From the NCBI RefSeq assembly GCF_013185195.1, contig NZ_JAAZWC010000008.1:62001-126000 (forward strand): a stretch of 64,000 bases of DNA. The letters are read 5' to 3'. Shown here in pieces: positions 28,381 to 37,523 of this stretch. The notes under the pieces were generated by a model, which had not been told where the DNA came from, ran no database searches, and was given only the letters and a program-made list of their open reading frames with translations. The position numbers and the translations under genes are program-made. The stretch is from Saccharibacillus qingshengii. GTDB taxonomy: Bacteria > Bacillota > Bacilli > Paenibacillales > Paenibacillaceae. Within the stretch, counting starts at the first letter, position 1. The number at the start of each line of letters is the position of its first letter.

Positions 28381-29013
28381 TTGACCATTTATCCGTTCTC
28401 CGCTTATTTATACCGTCTTAAACATATCAAACGATGGAGCCTGATGCGCAGTACGATGACCGAGAACGTCGCCGAACATTCGTATCACGTGGCGCTGCTC
28501 TCCCATCTGCTGTGCACGATCGGCAACGAATTGTACGGCAAGTCGCTCAATGCGGACCGTGCCTCCTCGCTGGCTCTGTTCCATGATGCTCCCGAAGTGT
28601 TTACCGGAGATATTCCGACCCCCGTCAAGCATCACAACGAGACGCTGCTGACCAACTTCCGTCTGATCGAACAAATGGGTGCCCAGCGTCTGAACGATAT
28701 GGCGCCGGAAGCGCTGCAGCCGGTCTATGCTTCCCTGATCGGCACGACCGAACCCAACGAAGAAGACAAAGTTCTGCATGCCTATGTCAAAGCGGCCGAC
28801 CGGATCGACGCCTATCTCAAGTGCGCGTGGGAAGTGGCCGCCGGCAACCGCGAATTCGCGGTAGCCAAGCACCAGACCGAAGAAAAGCTGGCCGAGTCGG
28901 CAATGCCGGAAGTGGAATACTTCCTCAAGCATCTGGCGCCGGCTTTCGAAATGACGCTCGACGAGTTGTCGACCCAGCTCGGCGAGGAAACGCAGCGGCC
29001 GGAAGTCCGCTGA
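28381..29013 (+). CDS. HD-domain 5'-deoxynucleotidase, YfbR-like
   Basis: A 210-residue HD phosphohydrolase. The metal and phosphate residues are in VAEHSYHVA, ALFHDAPE and the later Asp in KAADRIDAYL. E. coli YfbR removes phosphate from deoxynucleoside 5'-monophosphates; this is the closest well-known function. AAGGAAGG lies 9 bases before TTG 28381; a GTG at 28372 abuts that site and is less likely. It is the only plus-strand gene in the first 50 kb and is monocistronic, ending at a two-way terminator. Confidence 0.88.
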   Translation: MTIYPFSAYLYRLKHIKRWSLMRSTMTENVAEHSYHVALLSHLLCTIGNELYGKSLNADRASSLALFHDAPEVFTGDIPTPVKHHNETLLTNFRLIEQMGAQRLNDMAPEALQPVYASLIGTTEPNEEDKVLHAYVKAADRIDAYLKCAWEVAAGNREFAVAKHQTEEKLAESAMPEVEYFLKHLAPAFEMTLDELSTQLGEETQRPEVR

Positions 29014-29110
29014 GTCCAACCGGACCGTTTCCGTGAGCGCATCCGCTTTCGGCTGCCGCTTCCGCAGTCCCGGCAGGAATCAGAATCGATTCTCGAAAAA
29101 AATCAACAAA

Positions 29111-29156
29111 AAAAGCCGTTTCATCCGGCGCGTCCGCGCGGGATGAAACGGCTTTT
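29111..29156. terminator. Two-way terminator between convergent genes
   Basis: A perfect 16-bp arm pair (29111-29126 with 29141-29156) flanked by A-rich and T-rich tracts, serving the nucleotidase gene (+) and the SDR gene (-). Confidence 0.9.
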
Positions 29157-29213
29157 GGCATAGGCGAAAAACAAAAGCATTAAGGAAAAAAGCTTTCTTG
29201 TCCCGCTGCGGCT

Positions 29214-30095
29214 TTACCCGTTGATGACTTCGCCGCCGTTGACATGAATAACTTGGCCGCTGACGTAGGAAGAATCCGGAGAAGCCAGATAGACGTAAGC
29301 CGGAGCCAGTTCGGAAGGCTGTCCCATTCGGCCGAGCGGCTGCGATTCGCCAAACGACTCGACTTTTTCTTCCGGGAAAGTCGACGGGATCAGCGGGGTC
29401 CAGATCGGCCCCGGTGCCACGCCGTTGACACGAATCTTCTGCTCCGCCAGGCTCATCGACAGCGAGCGGGTGAAGCTGACGATCGCCCCTTTGGTCGACG
29501 AGTAATCGAGCAGTTCCGGGCTGCCGCGATAAGCCGTAATCGAAGTCGTGTTGATGATCGAGCTTCCTGCTTTCAGATGCGGCAGAGCCGCTTTGGTCAG
29601 GAAGAACATACTGAAAATATTCGTTCTAAACGTCCGCTCCAGCTGATCGGCTGTGATATCGATCAGCGATTCTTGAGGATGCTGCTCTGCCGCATTGTTG
29701 ACGACGATATCAAGTTTGCCAAACTTGTCGATCGTCCGCTTGATCGCTTCCTGGGCAAACGACTCGTCGCCCAAATCGCCGACAATCAACAGGCACTGTT
29801 TGCCTTCCGCTTCGATCAGACGCTTCGTTTCTTCCGCGTCTTCGTGTTCGCTGAAATACAAAACGGCTACGTCCGCGCCTTCGCGCGCATAATGGACCGC
29901 TACCGCGCGGCCGATGCCGCTGTCGGCTCCGGAAATAACGGCGGTCATGCCTTCAAGCTTGCCTGCCGCTTTGTAGGTAGGAGAAATATACTCGGGTCTC
30001 GGCGTCATTTCCGATTCTGTTCCATGCCCGTCAAGCTGCTGGGCAGGAGGACTTTGGGGTCTTTGTTCATTGGCTTGCTGTTCGTTGGTTGGCAT
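29214..30095 (-). CDS. Short-chain dehydrogenase/reductase, stress-protein-39/YghA type
   Basis: A 293-residue SDR with a ~45-residue polar, Gln/Pro-rich N-terminal extension. Cofactor motif SGADSGIGRA, NNAAE, catalytic Ser in TTSITAY and the YxxxK pair in DYSSTKGAI are all intact. The extended form resembles general stress protein 39 (YdaD) and YghA, whose substrates are poorly defined. GGGAG lies 9 bases before the ATG. It is inserted between the TCA block and phoPR relative to Bacillus order. Confidence 0.9.
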   Translation of the reverse strand: MPTNEQQANEQRPQSPPAQQLDGHGTESEMTPRPEYISPTYKAAGKLEGMTAVISGADSGIGRAVAVHYAREGADVAVLYFSEHEDAEETKRLIEAEGKQCLLIVGDLGDESFAQEAIKRTIDKFGKLDIVVNNAAEQHPQESLIDITADQLERTFRTNIFSMFFLTKAALPHLKAGSSIINTTSITAYRGSPELLDYSSTKGAIVSFTRSLSMSLAEQKIRVNGVAPGPIWTPLIPSTFPEEKVESFGESQPLGRMGQPSELAPAYVYLASPDSSYVSGQVIHVNGGEVING

Positions 30096-30246
30096 TGTCG
30101 AAAACTCCCTTCGTGTAGGTCTTGAGGTGTCTTTAGCTTCCGTTGGATACTTACCACTCTGCGCGAACAGCCAAACAGTTCAATCCAAAAAAAGGAGCAA
30201 ATCCCCAATTTTCAAATAGGACTTTTGCGTGAGGCCGGCATAAGGC

Positions 30247-30284
30247 AAAAAGACGCCCACGCCGCCGCTGCGGCTGTGGACGCC
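30247..30284 (-). terminator. Terminator of mdh
   Basis: A 9-bp stem with two G-U pairs (30252-30260 with 30276-30284), extended inward by GC-rich pairs, and five T residues on the minus strand. Confidence 0.75.
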
Positions 30285-30337
30285 AAAATTGGACATGAAG
30301 AAGGTTCCGCCCTGCGGTAGACTCTTCAACCTTACGT

Positions 30338-31291
30338 TTACTCCGGCAGTCCCGAAGCGGCAACGGCAATCACGCCGCGGACCGAATCGGCCGACTTGTC
30401 GAGTGCCGCCTTCTCCTCGGGCGTCAATTCGAGCTCGAATATCTTCTCGATGCCGTCTCCGCCCAATACTGCCGGTACTCCCAGGAACAGGTCCCGATAA
30501 CCGTACTCGCCTTCCAGCAGCGCAATCACAGGCAGAACCCGCTTCTTGTCTTTCAAAATGGCTTCGGCCATCTGGACCAGCGAAGCGGCCGGCGCATAAT
30601 AGGCGCTGCCGCTGCCCAGCAGATTGACGATCTCTCCGCCGCCTACACGCGTGCGCTGGACGATCTCGGCAATCCGTTCTTTGGCAATCAGCGATTCGAT
30701 CGGGATTCCTCCGACGCTGGAATAGCGGACCAGCGGCACCATATCGTCACCGTGGCCGCCCAGAACGAAGCCGCGTACGTCTTCGACCGATACGTTCAAT
30801 TCTTCGGCGATAAAGGTACAGTAGCGTGCGGTATCCAATACCCCCGATTGTCCGATCACGCGGTTCTTCGGAAAACCGAGTGTCTGATAAGCGGCATAGG
30901 TCATCGCGTCGACCGGATTGCTCAGAATCAACACGGTGGTTTCCGGAGCCACCCGGCGAATCTGTTCGCAGACCGAACGGATAATGCCCGCGTTCGTGCT
31001 CACCAAATCGTCGCGGCTCATGCCGGGTTTGCGTGCAATACCGGCCGTGATGATCACCAGGTCGGAATCTGCCGCTTCGTCGTAATTCGACGTCCCGGTG
31101 ACTCGGGCATCAAAGCCTTGTACCGGAGAAGTTTCCAGCAGGTCGAGCGCTTTGCCTTTGGTCGGATTCTCCAACTGCGGAATATCGAGCAGCACGACGT
31201 CTCCCAGTTCTTTTTGCGCGATCATCAATGCGGTCGTCGCGCCGGTAAAACCGGCTCCGACAATCGTAATCTTTTTGCGTGCATGGGTCAT
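30338..31291 (-). CDS. mdh: Malate dehydrogenase
   Basis: A 317-residue NAD-dependent malate dehydrogenase of the lactate-dehydrogenase-like class. Marks: [17 protein letters not shown] nucleotide fold, substrate arginines in [19 protein letters not shown], and catalytic His in [12 protein letters not shown]. It completes the citZ-icd-mdh set. A strong terminator stands between icd and mdh, so mdh may be read through at reduced level or from an unseen promoter. Confidence 0.96.
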   Translation of the reverse strand: MTHARKKITIVGAGFTGATTALMIAQKELGDVVLLDIPQLENPTKGKALDLLETSPVQGFDARVTGTSNYDEAADSDLVIITAGIARKPGMSRDDLVSTNAGIIRSVCEQIRRVAPETTVLILSNPVDAMTYAAYQTLGFPKNRVIGQSGVLDTARYCTFIAEELNVSVEDVRGFVLGGHGDDMVPLVRYSSVGGIPIESLIAKERIAEIVQRTRVGGGEIVNLLGSGSAYYAPAASLVQMAEAILKDKKRVLPVIALLEGEYGYRDLFLGVPAVLGGDGIEKIFELELTPEEKAALDKSADSVRGVIAVAASGLPE

Positions 31292-31341
31292 GGCGGTTGT
31301 GCCTCCCTTTTCGGAAATGGGTAACTCGGGTGTCGATGCCC

Positions 31342-31392
31342 AAAAAAAGAACGGGCGGAAAAAGAGCCGTTCCAGGCTCCTTTTCCGCCCGT
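31342..31392 (-). terminator. Terminator between icd and mdh
   Basis: An 18-bp stem with one mismatch (31351-31368 with 31375-31392) followed on the minus strand by TCTTTTTTTGG. It can set the expression ratio between icd and mdh. Confidence 0.9.
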
Positions 31393-31406
31393 ACGCGGTA
31401 AGGCTA

Positions 31407-32705
31407 TTATTGCATATTGCGAATGACTTCGTCGGCGAACGCCGAGCATTTCACTTCGGTTGCGCCTTCCATCAGACGGGCGAAATCGTAAGTGACCGTT
31501 TTGTTGTTGATCGACGCTTCTAAACCTTTGTAGATCAGGTCGGCCGCTTCCTGCCAACCCAGATGCTCAAGCATCATAACGCCGGACAGAATCACCGAAC
31601 CCGGGTTCACGACGTCTTTGTCCGCATACTTCGGAGCCGTACCGTGGGTCGCTTCGAAGATCGCATGGCCTGTGACGTAGTTGATGTTGGCGCCCGGAGC
31701 GATCCCGATACCGCCGACTTGTGCCGCCAGGGCATCGGACAGGTAGTCGCCGTTCAGGTTCAACGTTGCGATAACGTCGAAGTCGGTCGGACGGGTCAGG
31801 ACCTGCTGCAGCGCGATGTCCGCAATAGCGTCCTTCACGATGATCTTGCCTGCGTCTTCAGCCGCTTTTTGAGCCGCGTTTGCCGCATCGGTACCGTCTT
31901 TTTCTTTGATTACGTCATATTGTGCCCAAGTGAACACTTTGTCGCCGAATTCCGCTTCCGCCACTTCGTAACCCCAGTTCTTGAAGGCGCCTTCGGTGAA
32001 CTTCATGATGTTGCCTTTATGCACCAGCGTAACCGTTTTGCGGTTGTTGTCGATCGCGTATTGAACCGCTGCGCGAACGAGACGCTTGGAGCCTTCTTCG
32101 GATACCGGCTTGATGCCGATTCCGGACGTTTCCGGGAAACGGATCTTATTGACTCCCATTTCGTTTTTCAGGAATTCCAGCACTTTTTTGACTTCTTCGG
32201 TGCCTTCCTGATACTCGATGCCCGCATAGATATCTTCCGTGTTCTCGCGGAAAATAACCATGTCGACCAGTTCAGGACGCTTAACCGGTGAAGGTACGCC
32301 CGTGAAGTAACGAACCGGGCGCAGGCAGACGTACAGGTCAAGCTCCTGACGCAGCGCTACGTTAAGCGAACGGATGCCCCCGCCGATTGGCGTCGTCAAA
32401 GGTCCTTTGATCGCTACGATATATTGACGGATTGCAGTCAGCGTATCGGCCGGCAGCCACTCTCCGTATGTATTGAAAGCTTTCTCGCCCGCAAACACTT
32501 CATACCAGGCGATCTTTTTGCTGCCGCCGTAAGCTTTTTCAACGGCTGCGTCAAATACGCGTTTGGAAGCTTTCCAGATGTCACGGCCTGTGCCGTCGCC
32601 TTCGATAAACGGAATAACCGGGTTATTCGGAACGACGAGTGTACCGTTTTCGATCTGAATTTGTTCTCCCTCAGTCGGTGCAGTGAATTTTTCAAATTTA
32701 GACAT
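31407..32705 (-). CDS. icd: NADP-dependent isocitrate dehydrogenase
   Basis: A 432-residue TCA enzyme that converts isocitrate to 2-oxoglutarate. It contains the substrate-binding serine region [28 protein letters not shown], and the metal/cofactor region [17 protein letters not shown] and [10 protein letters not shown]. The ATG at 32705 has AGGAGG 10 bases upstream; the frame extends upstream without a ribosome site. It lies 185 bases after citZ, behind the citZ terminator. Confidence 0.97.
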   Translation of the reverse strand: MSKFEKFTAPTEGEQIQIENGTLVVPNNPVIPFIEGDGTGRDIWKASKRVFDAAVEKAYGGSKKIAWYEVFAGEKAFNTYGEWLPADTLTAIRQYIVAIKGPLTTPIGGGIRSLNVALRQELDLYVCLRPVRYFTGVPSPVKRPELVDMVIFRENTEDIYAGIEYQEGTEEVKKVLEFLKNEMGVNKIRFPETSGIGIKPVSEEGSKRLVRAAVQYAIDNNRKTVTLVHKGNIMKFTEGAFKNWGYEVAEAEFGDKVFTWAQYDVIKEKDGTDAANAAQKAAEDAGKIIVKDAIADIALQQVLTRPTDFDVIATLNLNGDYLSDALAAQVGGIGIAPGANINYVTGHAIFEATHGTAPKYADKDVVNPGSVILSGVMMLEHLGWQEAADLIYKGLEASINNKTVTYDFARLMEGATEVKCSAFADEVIRNMQ

Positions 32706-32835
32706 GAATGGAATTCCTCCTTCGAAGTGTTGGTACGGTTTCGGGGCATGCCGTATGGAAACAACCTGCGCCCGCAATCTCTTCTATTGTAGCTTATGAC
32801 GGATGAATTTTGAACAAAACGTGAATCTTTTGCCG

Positions 32836-32873
32836 AAAAAAACCGCCCGTGGCTTATAAAGCTTCCGGGCGGT
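32836..32873 (-). terminator. Terminator of citZ
   Basis: Stem ACCGCCCG/CGGGCGGT with an inner pair across the loop (32842-32873) and a run of seven T residues on the minus strand. Confidence 0.85.
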
Positions 32874-32889
32874 ACCCGACAAAAAGCGT

Positions 32890-34002
32890 TTAGCGCTGCG
32901 CGATCGGCAAGTACGTCAGATCCAGCTCGCCGACATACTCGGCACGCGGACGGATCAGACGGTTGTCTTCGTACTGTTCGAGAATATGCGCGGTCCATCC
33001 GGATACACGGCTGATCGCGAAGATCGGAGTGAACAGCTTGCGGGAAATGCCCAGCAGCGTGTACACGGAAGCCGAATAGAAATCGACATTCGGTTTCAGA
33101 CCTTTTTGCGAAGTCACCAGTTCTTCGATCTTGACCGACATCTCGTACAGCGACGAATCGCCTTTGGCCTCGCCCAAACGGCGCGACATTTCCATCAGAT
33201 GCTTCGCGCGCGGATCGCCGTTCTTATAGACACGGTGGCCAAAGCCCATGATTTTGACTTTGTTGTCCAGCTTGTCTTGAACGTAAGGCTCCACTTTTTC
33301 GAGGGAACCGATCTCTTCCAGCATCCGCATGACGGCTTCGTTCGCTCCGCCGTGCAGAGGGCCTTTGAGTGCGCCGATAGCCGACGTTACCCCGGAATAA
33401 ATATCCGACAGCGTCGCCACGGTAACGCGGGAAGCGAATGTCGAAGCATTCAGCTCGTGGTCGGCGTGCAGCACAAGCGCTTTGTCCAACGCTTCGATAG
33501 CCGTTTGTTCCGGCAGCTCGCCGCTCATCATGTACAGGAAGTTCTCGGTAAGACCCAGGCCTTCCTTCGGTGCGATCGGCTCCTGGCCTTCGGCGATCCG
33601 GGCCAATGCGGCAACCAGTGTCGGCAGCTGCGCCTGCAGGCGCTCCGCTTTGGTCAGATTCGATTCACGGGTCATTTCGTCCGCTGAAGGATCGTACAGG
33701 GCAAGGCCCGATACGGCGGTTCTCAGCGCAGCCATCATGTTCATATCTTTTGGATACAACTTCATCTGCTCGATCAGCTGCGCCGGAACGGCCGAATACT
33801 GCTGCAGATTGCTTCTCAATTTCGCCAACTGTTCCTCATTCGGAAGCGCACCGTGCCATAGCAGGTAGGCCACTTCGTCGAACGAAGCGTTTTCAGCCAG
33901 ATCGTCGATGTTGTACCCCCGATATGTAAGCACGCCGTCCACGATCGAACTGATCGAAGAAGTTGCGGCTACAATGCCTTCCAGACCTTTAGTCGCTGTC
34001 AT
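32890..34002 (-). CDS. citZ: Citrate synthase
   Basis: A 370-residue type II citrate synthase catalysing the entry step of the TCA cycle. Catalytic residues are visible in LHADHELNASTF, GPLHGGANEAVM, MGFGHRVYKNGDPRA and the late Asp of NVDFYSA. It is preceded by a ~400-base gap with a sigma-A promoter, an upstream palindrome and a ~200-base leader with three hairpins, so expression is probably controlled at both DNA and RNA level. Confidence 0.97.
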   Translation of the reverse strand: MTATKGLEGIVAATSSISSIVDGVLTYRGYNIDDLAENASFDEVAYLLWHGALPNEEQLAKLRSNLQQYSAVPAQLIEQMKLYPKDMNMMAALRTAVSGLALYDPSADEMTRESNLTKAERLQAQLPTLVAALARIAEGQEPIAPKEGLGLTENFLYMMSGELPEQTAIEALDKALVLHADHELNASTFASRVTVATLSDIYSGVTSAIGALKGPLHGGANEAVMRMLEEIGSLEKVEPYVQDKLDNKVKIMGFGHRVYKNGDPRAKHLMEMSRRLGEAKGDSSLYEMSVKIEELVTSQKGLKPNVDFYSASVYTLLGISRKLFTPIFAISRVSGWTAHILEQYEDNRLIRPRAEYVGELDLTYLPIAQR

Positions 34003-34074
34003 CGTACATCACTCCTCTTAGAATGGAACGGATAAATGCAGGCGGTAATTCTCAGGAGCACGCGATGTGTTTGC

Positions 34075-34199
34075 AACCCGCAGACTTTTGGCAGGCCTTC
34101 GGGTTTGAAACACACCCCAAATATTTGTAACCGTTTTTAGCGATTTACAAACGTTTGGGCCCCGGTCTCGACATCTTGCTCAAAAACAACAAGACATGT
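34075..34199 (-). ncRNA. Structured 5' leader of citZ
   Basis: Three successive hairpins in the predicted leader: 34171-34199 (ACAT..CTTG arms), 34116-34159 (CCCAAA and TTTGTAA arms with a 2x2 internal loop), and 34075-34105 (AACCCG/CGGGTT). None has a T tract, so they are not terminators. In B. subtilis the citZ leader is reported to be bound by aconitase; whether the same holds here is a guess. Confidence 0.5.
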
Positions 34200-34216
34200 A
34201 ACCTTACTCTTAGCCA

Positions 34217-34245
34217 TCATACCGGATTTTGTCATTTTTTTGAAC
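34217..34245 (-). promoter_or_regulatory. citZ promoter
   Basis: TTCAAA (34245-34240), 17 bases, TATGAT (34222-34217) on the minus strand, placing the transcript start near 34210, about 210 bases before the ATG. Confidence 0.6.
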
Positions 34246-34275
34246 ATTTCTATGAATCTCTGAGGAATCAAATTG

Positions 34276-34294
34276 TTTTATCGGTCCGATAAAA
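34276..34294. promoter_or_regulatory. Perfect 19-base palindrome upstream of citZ
   Basis: TTTTATCGG-T-CCGATAAAA, 9-bp arms with one central base, about 65-85 bases upstream of the citZ start point. The TTAT-N7-ATAA core fits the T-N11-A pattern of LysR-type regulators; a CcpC-like factor controls citZ in Bacillus, but the match is only suggestive. Confidence 0.5.
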
Positions 34295-34335
34295 TACATT
34301 TGAAACCCCTTACAGTGATATATGTTACAGGAGTG

Positions 34336-34349
34336 AGCAAGCGTTTGCA
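34336..34349. promoter_or_regulatory. Possible cre (CcpA) site
   Basis: The minus strand reads TGCAAACGCTTGCT, close to the cre pattern TGNAANCGNTNNCA with a mismatch at the last base. It lies between the fxsA terminator and the citZ palindrome, about 100 bases above the promoter, an unusual position for cre. Confidence 0.35.
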
Positions 34350-34365
34350 AGTTCGGTAAATGGTC

Positions 34366-34391
34366 AAAAACCGTTCGCCTAAGGCGAACGG
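34366..34391 (-). terminator. Terminator of fxsA
   Basis: A 9-bp stem CCGTTCGCC/GGCGAACGG (34371-34379 with 34383-34391) and TTTTTGACC on the minus strand. Confidence 0.85.
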
Positions 34392-34411
34392 CTCGGCAAG
34401 GAAGTCTGTAA

Positions 34412-34807
34412 TCAACGTCGGTAAAAGGTGATGCCGCCGCCTTTTTTCATCCGTTTTTCGATCCAGCGCATGGCGGCCCGGTGATAAAGCGGGCGAGTCA
34501 GCGGAAAGACCAAGGTAAAACCGATCAGGTCGGTAAGAAATCCCGGTGCGATCAGCAGGGCGCCTCCGGCCATAATACAGACGCCGTCGACCAGCTTGCG
34601 GCCGGGCGGCTGACCGCTCTCGGCGAGAGCTTTGAGATCGCTCATCGCTTTTCTGCCTTCGAACTGTACCATCGCAATCCCGATTACCGTCGTGGCGAGA
34701 ACCAGAACGAAAGTCTTGAAAAAGCCGAAATATTCGATCAGCCAGGCGAACACGGCCGCTTCGAGGATGACGGCCAGAATGAACAGGATAGCCATTTTAT
34801 TTTTCAT
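34412..34807 (-). CDS. fxsA: FxsA family membrane protein
   Basis: A 131-residue membrane protein with about four hydrophobic segments. The family pattern includes an early EYFGFFKTFVLVLATTVIG segment, QFEGRKAM and APGFLTDLIGFTL. E. coli FxsA overproduction relieves F-plasmid exclusion of phage T7; the native role is unknown. The ATG at 34807 has AAGGAGG upstream and overlaps the thioesterase gene by 11 bases. Its place between pyk and citZ matches B. subtilis ytzA/ytwI-region order. Confidence 0.87.
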   Translation of the reverse strand: MKNKMAILFILAVILEAAVFAWLIEYFGFFKTFVLVLATTVIGIAMVQFEGRKAMSDLKALAESGQPPGRKLVDGVCIMAGGALLIAPGFLTDLIGFTLVFPLTRPLYHRAAMRWIEKRMKKGGGITFYRR

Positions 34808-35348
34808 GGGGGTCTCCTCCTTGTATACTCGCATGCGCGGAAAACCAACTGTCGATTCGTCCGTAGATGTCCGGGGCGGCTTTATTCAAGCGAACCGGCT
34901 TCCACTCGGAGCTGAGCCAGACATGATCGGTCTCTCCCGTATTCAGCAGCGTGCCGGGACGGTCTTCTTCCGGGCCGAATTCGGCCGCTTCGACGCTCCA
35001 CGCCGCCGGATCTTCGCAGCGGCGGACTTCGTATTCGTACTCCAGACGCAGCGGCGAAAATCCGCGGATGCGCGCGTAGACCCAGATTCGGTCGTCGTAC
35101 CGGGCCGGGCTGACGAAGCGGGAGCGGACTTCGAGTACAGGCAGATAGATGCCCTGCTCCTCGATCTCCCGGTAGGACAATCCGATCGTGCGGATCATCT
35201 CGGTCCGCGCAATTTCAAACCAGTTCAAATAATTGGCGTGATAAACGACCGCCATTTTGTCGGTTTCCTGATAGCGTACATTCAAGCCCGTTCGAAACCA
35301 GCGGCTTGGTGAGTCGGAACTTTTCGTTCCCGGATTGCTTCTGATCAT
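34797..35348 (-). CDS. Acyl-CoA thioesterase, 4HBT/YbgC-like hotdog fold
   Basis: A 183-residue hotdog-fold thioesterase. The active-site segment is VRYQETDKMAVVYHANYLNWFE, shown by the pattern (Y..D..G/A..Y..NY..)F. It hydrolyses short or medium acyl-CoA thioesters in characterised relatives; here the substrate is unknown. The C-terminal ~50 residues are longer than in E. coli YbgC (134 residues). GGAG lies 9 bases before the ATG. It overlaps and is probably cotranscribed with fxsA. Confidence 0.85.
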   Translation of the reverse strand: MIRSNPGTKSSDSPSRWFRTGLNVRYQETDKMAVVYHANYLNWFEIARTEMIRTIGLSYREIEEQGIYLPVLEVRSRFVSPARYDDRIWVYARIRGFSPLRLEYEYEVRRCEDPAAWSVEAAEFGPEEDRPGTLLNTGETDHVWLSSEWKPVRLNKAAPDIYGRIDSWFSAHASIQGGDPHEK

Positions 35349-35490
35349 GCCTTTCCACTCCTTGTTATCGGACAGATGCCGAAAAGTGAATCTTTCGTCC
35401 TCCGCCTTAAGCCTTGTCTATTCATTGTATACGAAAAGAGGACCCGATTGCCAACCCGGGCCTATGTCCCGCGCCGCTGCCTTGGCAAAA

Positions 35491-35516
35491 CAAAAAAGCC
35501 GCCCGGACGGCGGCTT
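35491..35516 (-). terminator. Terminator of pyk
   Basis: An 8-bp stem AAGCCGCC/GGCGGCTT (35496-35503 with 35509-35516) followed by TTTTTTG on the minus strand. Confidence 0.85.
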
Positions 35517-35594
35517 GGAACGTCGAATGAAGCGACGAACCAAACGGCCGGAAGGCGGCTTTTGTCAAAAAAGGAACGGTGTGCGGGTGCGATC

Positions 35595-37013
35595 CTAGTG
35601 AACGTGGTCAACTTTGATCAGGTTCGTCGAACCGGAACGTCCCAATGGTACGCCCGCCGTGATGACGACCAGATCGCCTTCTTGTACGATACCGGACTTT
35701 TTGGCGCCCTGGATCGCACTTTCGAACAGTTCGTCAGTCGTTTCGGCCACTTCGCCTTTGACCGGGATAACGCCCCATGCCAGAGCCAGACGACGAAGCG
35801 TCTGTTCCTGCGTCGTTACCGCGATGATCGGAGCGATCGGGCGGTACTTGGAGATCATGCGAGCCGTCGTACCCGATTGGGTCGAAGTCACGATCGCTTT
35901 GACGTCCAGGTTCCATGCCGCGTGAGCGACCGATTGGCTGATCGATTCGGTTACGGATTTCTGCTGCGCTTCGCTTTGTTTCTTCAGAATCTCGCGGTTA
36001 GCCATTGCGGACTCCGCTTTCTCCGCGATACGGGCCATCGTCAGTACCGATTCTGTCGGATATTTGCCGGCAGCCGTTTCGCCGGACAGCATGATCGCAT
36101 CTGTACCGTCGAGGATCGCGTTTGCCACGTCACTCGCTTCGGCGCGTGTCGGACGCGGGTTGCGCTGCATCGAATCGAGCATTTGCGTAGCCGTGATCAC
36201 CGGTTTGCCGGCACGGTTGCACTTCTCGATCATTTGCTTTTGTACCAGGGGTACTTCTTCGGCAGGGATTTCTACGCCGAGATCGCCGCGGGCAACCATC
36301 AGGCCGTCGGAAACTTCAAGAATTTCGTCAAGGTTGTCGACGCCTTCCTGGTTTTCGATCTTGGAGATGATCTGGATATGCTCGGCGTTATGCTTTTTCA
36401 GCAGTTCGCGGATTTCCAGAACGTCGCTTGCTTTGCGTACGAACGAAGCAGCGATGAAGTCTACACCCTGTTCGATACCGAAAACGATATCGTTGGTGTC
36501 CTTCTCCGTGATGCCCGGCAGCGAGATGCTTACGCCCGGTACGTTTACGCCTTTGCGGCTTTTGATTTGTCCGCCGTTGACGATGCGGCACGTGATTTCC
36601 GTACCTTCGACTTCGGTAACGGTCAGACCGATCAAGCCGTCATCGATCAGGATCGTGGAGCCGACCGATACGTCTTTTGGAAGATCGACGTAAGAAACGG
36701 ACAGGCGGTTTTTGTCGCCGGCGATTTCTTCGGTCGTCAGCGTGATGAACTCGTCTTCGACCAGGTCGAGCGGCTCAACAGCGATTTTGCCGGTACGGAT
36801 CTCCGGACCTTTGGTGTCCAGCAGCAGGGCAACGCTCTTGCCGAGCTCCTGGCAGGCTTGACGAATATTTTTAACGCGGTTGCCGTGCTCTTCGAAATCA
36901 CCGTGGGAGAAGTTCATTCGAGCGACGTTCATGCCCGCCATGATCAGTTTTTTTGTGTTCTCCAGCGACTCACTTGCCGGACCGATTGTACATACGATTT
37001 TTGTTTTACGCAT
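35595..37013 (-). CDS. pyk: Pyruvate kinase
   Basis: A 472-residue enzyme for the last step of glycolysis (PEP + ADP to pyruvate + ATP). Motifs: opening [13 protein letters not shown], active site [25 protein letters not shown]. It lacks the extra C-terminal PEP-utiliser-like domain that lengthens Bacillus and Geobacillus enzymes to about 585 residues. The ATG has CGGAGG upstream. It is preceded by a 510-base gap where pfkA would be expected, so it appears to have its own control region. Confidence 0.97.
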   Translation of the reverse strand: MRKTKIVCTIGPASESLENTKKLIMAGMNVARMNFSHGDFEEHGNRVKNIRQACQELGKSVALLLDTKGPEIRTGKIAVEPLDLVEDEFITLTTEEIAGDKNRLSVSYVDLPKDVSVGSTILIDDGLIGLTVTEVEGTEITCRIVNGGQIKSRKGVNVPGVSISLPGITEKDTNDIVFGIEQGVDFIAASFVRKASDVLEIRELLKKHNAEHIQIISKIENQEGVDNLDEILEVSDGLMVARGDLGVEIPAEEVPLVQKQMIEKCNRAGKPVITATQMLDSMQRNPRPTRAEASDVANAILDGTDAIMLSGETAAGKYPTESVLTMARIAEKAESAMANREILKKQSEAQQKSVTESISQSVAHAAWNLDVKAIVTSTQSGTTARMISKYRPIAPIIAVTTQEQTLRRLALAWGVIPVKGEVAETTDELFESAIQGAKKSGIVQEGDLVVITAGVPLGRSGSTNLIKVDHVH

Positions 37014-37188
37014 TTGGGTTCCTCCGTTTTTTGATCTCTGCGATCTCTGCTTGGCCTCTCGATGGAGGCTTTCTCTGTCGACCAGTACCCTTTCAACTCT
37101 TAATCAGAGGTTTACGTTTTCCTGAAACGTGCACGCTTTAGATGCGATTCCGTCGGAGACTTCGTACACGCTTCAGGTACGAAATCTC

Positions 37189-37264
37189 AGGGGAGCGTAA
37201 CCTTACCTTTAGTGTTGACAAGGTACTAGTACCTTGACCGATAATGATGTTAGGTTACGCCCCT
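37189..37264. repeat. Inverted repeat enclosing a perfect 18-base palindrome
   Basis: Outer arms AGGGG(A)GCGTAACCT (37189-37203) and AGGTTACGCCCCT (37252-37264) pair over 13 bases with one bulge. The centre is CAAGGTACTAGTACCTTG (37219-37236), fully self-complementary. The DNA could be a repressor site; the RNA could fold into a branched stem. Confidence 0.8.
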
Positions 37265-37335
37265 CGAAAACCCGCTTGAAACATACGTGTTTCCGATGAA
37301 CGCAAACCTTAGATTTAATTCGGTCAAGGTACTAG
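37226..37335. repeat. 15-base inverted pair sharing the palindrome half-site
   Basis: CTAGTACCTTGACCG (37226-37240) and its exact reverse complement CGGTCAAGGTACTAG (37321-37335), 80 bases apart. The first copy also forms half of the 18-base palindrome, so two mutually exclusive pairings exist. Confidence 0.8.
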
Positions 37336-37523
37336 CGTGTTCCAAAAAGGAAATACATGCGCACCCTTCCGCGTCACCGCACAAAAAGAGACCGGTTTGC
37401 GGTGCTCCGACCTCTGTAATCCGCGTGTGGAAGTCGGTTTTTCGGATGGTTATAAAATCCTCACCAACAATTAAATCTACACTAAATTCGCGGTTTTGTA
37501 TAGGTTTTTAAGGTAAAAACTGC

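Larger units (their letters stand above)
37014..37523. other. 510-base gap between accA and pyk: nested palindromes, no pfkA
   Basis: No coding sequence is convincing in any frame, and the right part is AT-rich. The gap holds the pyk leader, a perfect 18-base palindrome (37219-37236) enclosed by a long inverted repeat (37189-37203 with 37252-37264), and a third copy of the palindrome half at 37321-37335. In Bacillus and most relatives pfkA lies here. I could not identify a clear pyk promoter or accA terminator. Confidence 0.7.

Noticed and set aside
30140-30180. Possible SigB promoter before the SDR gene
   Set aside because: GTTTGG and GGTAAG are 15 bases apart and the -10 departs from GGGTAT; too weak despite the stress-protein homology.
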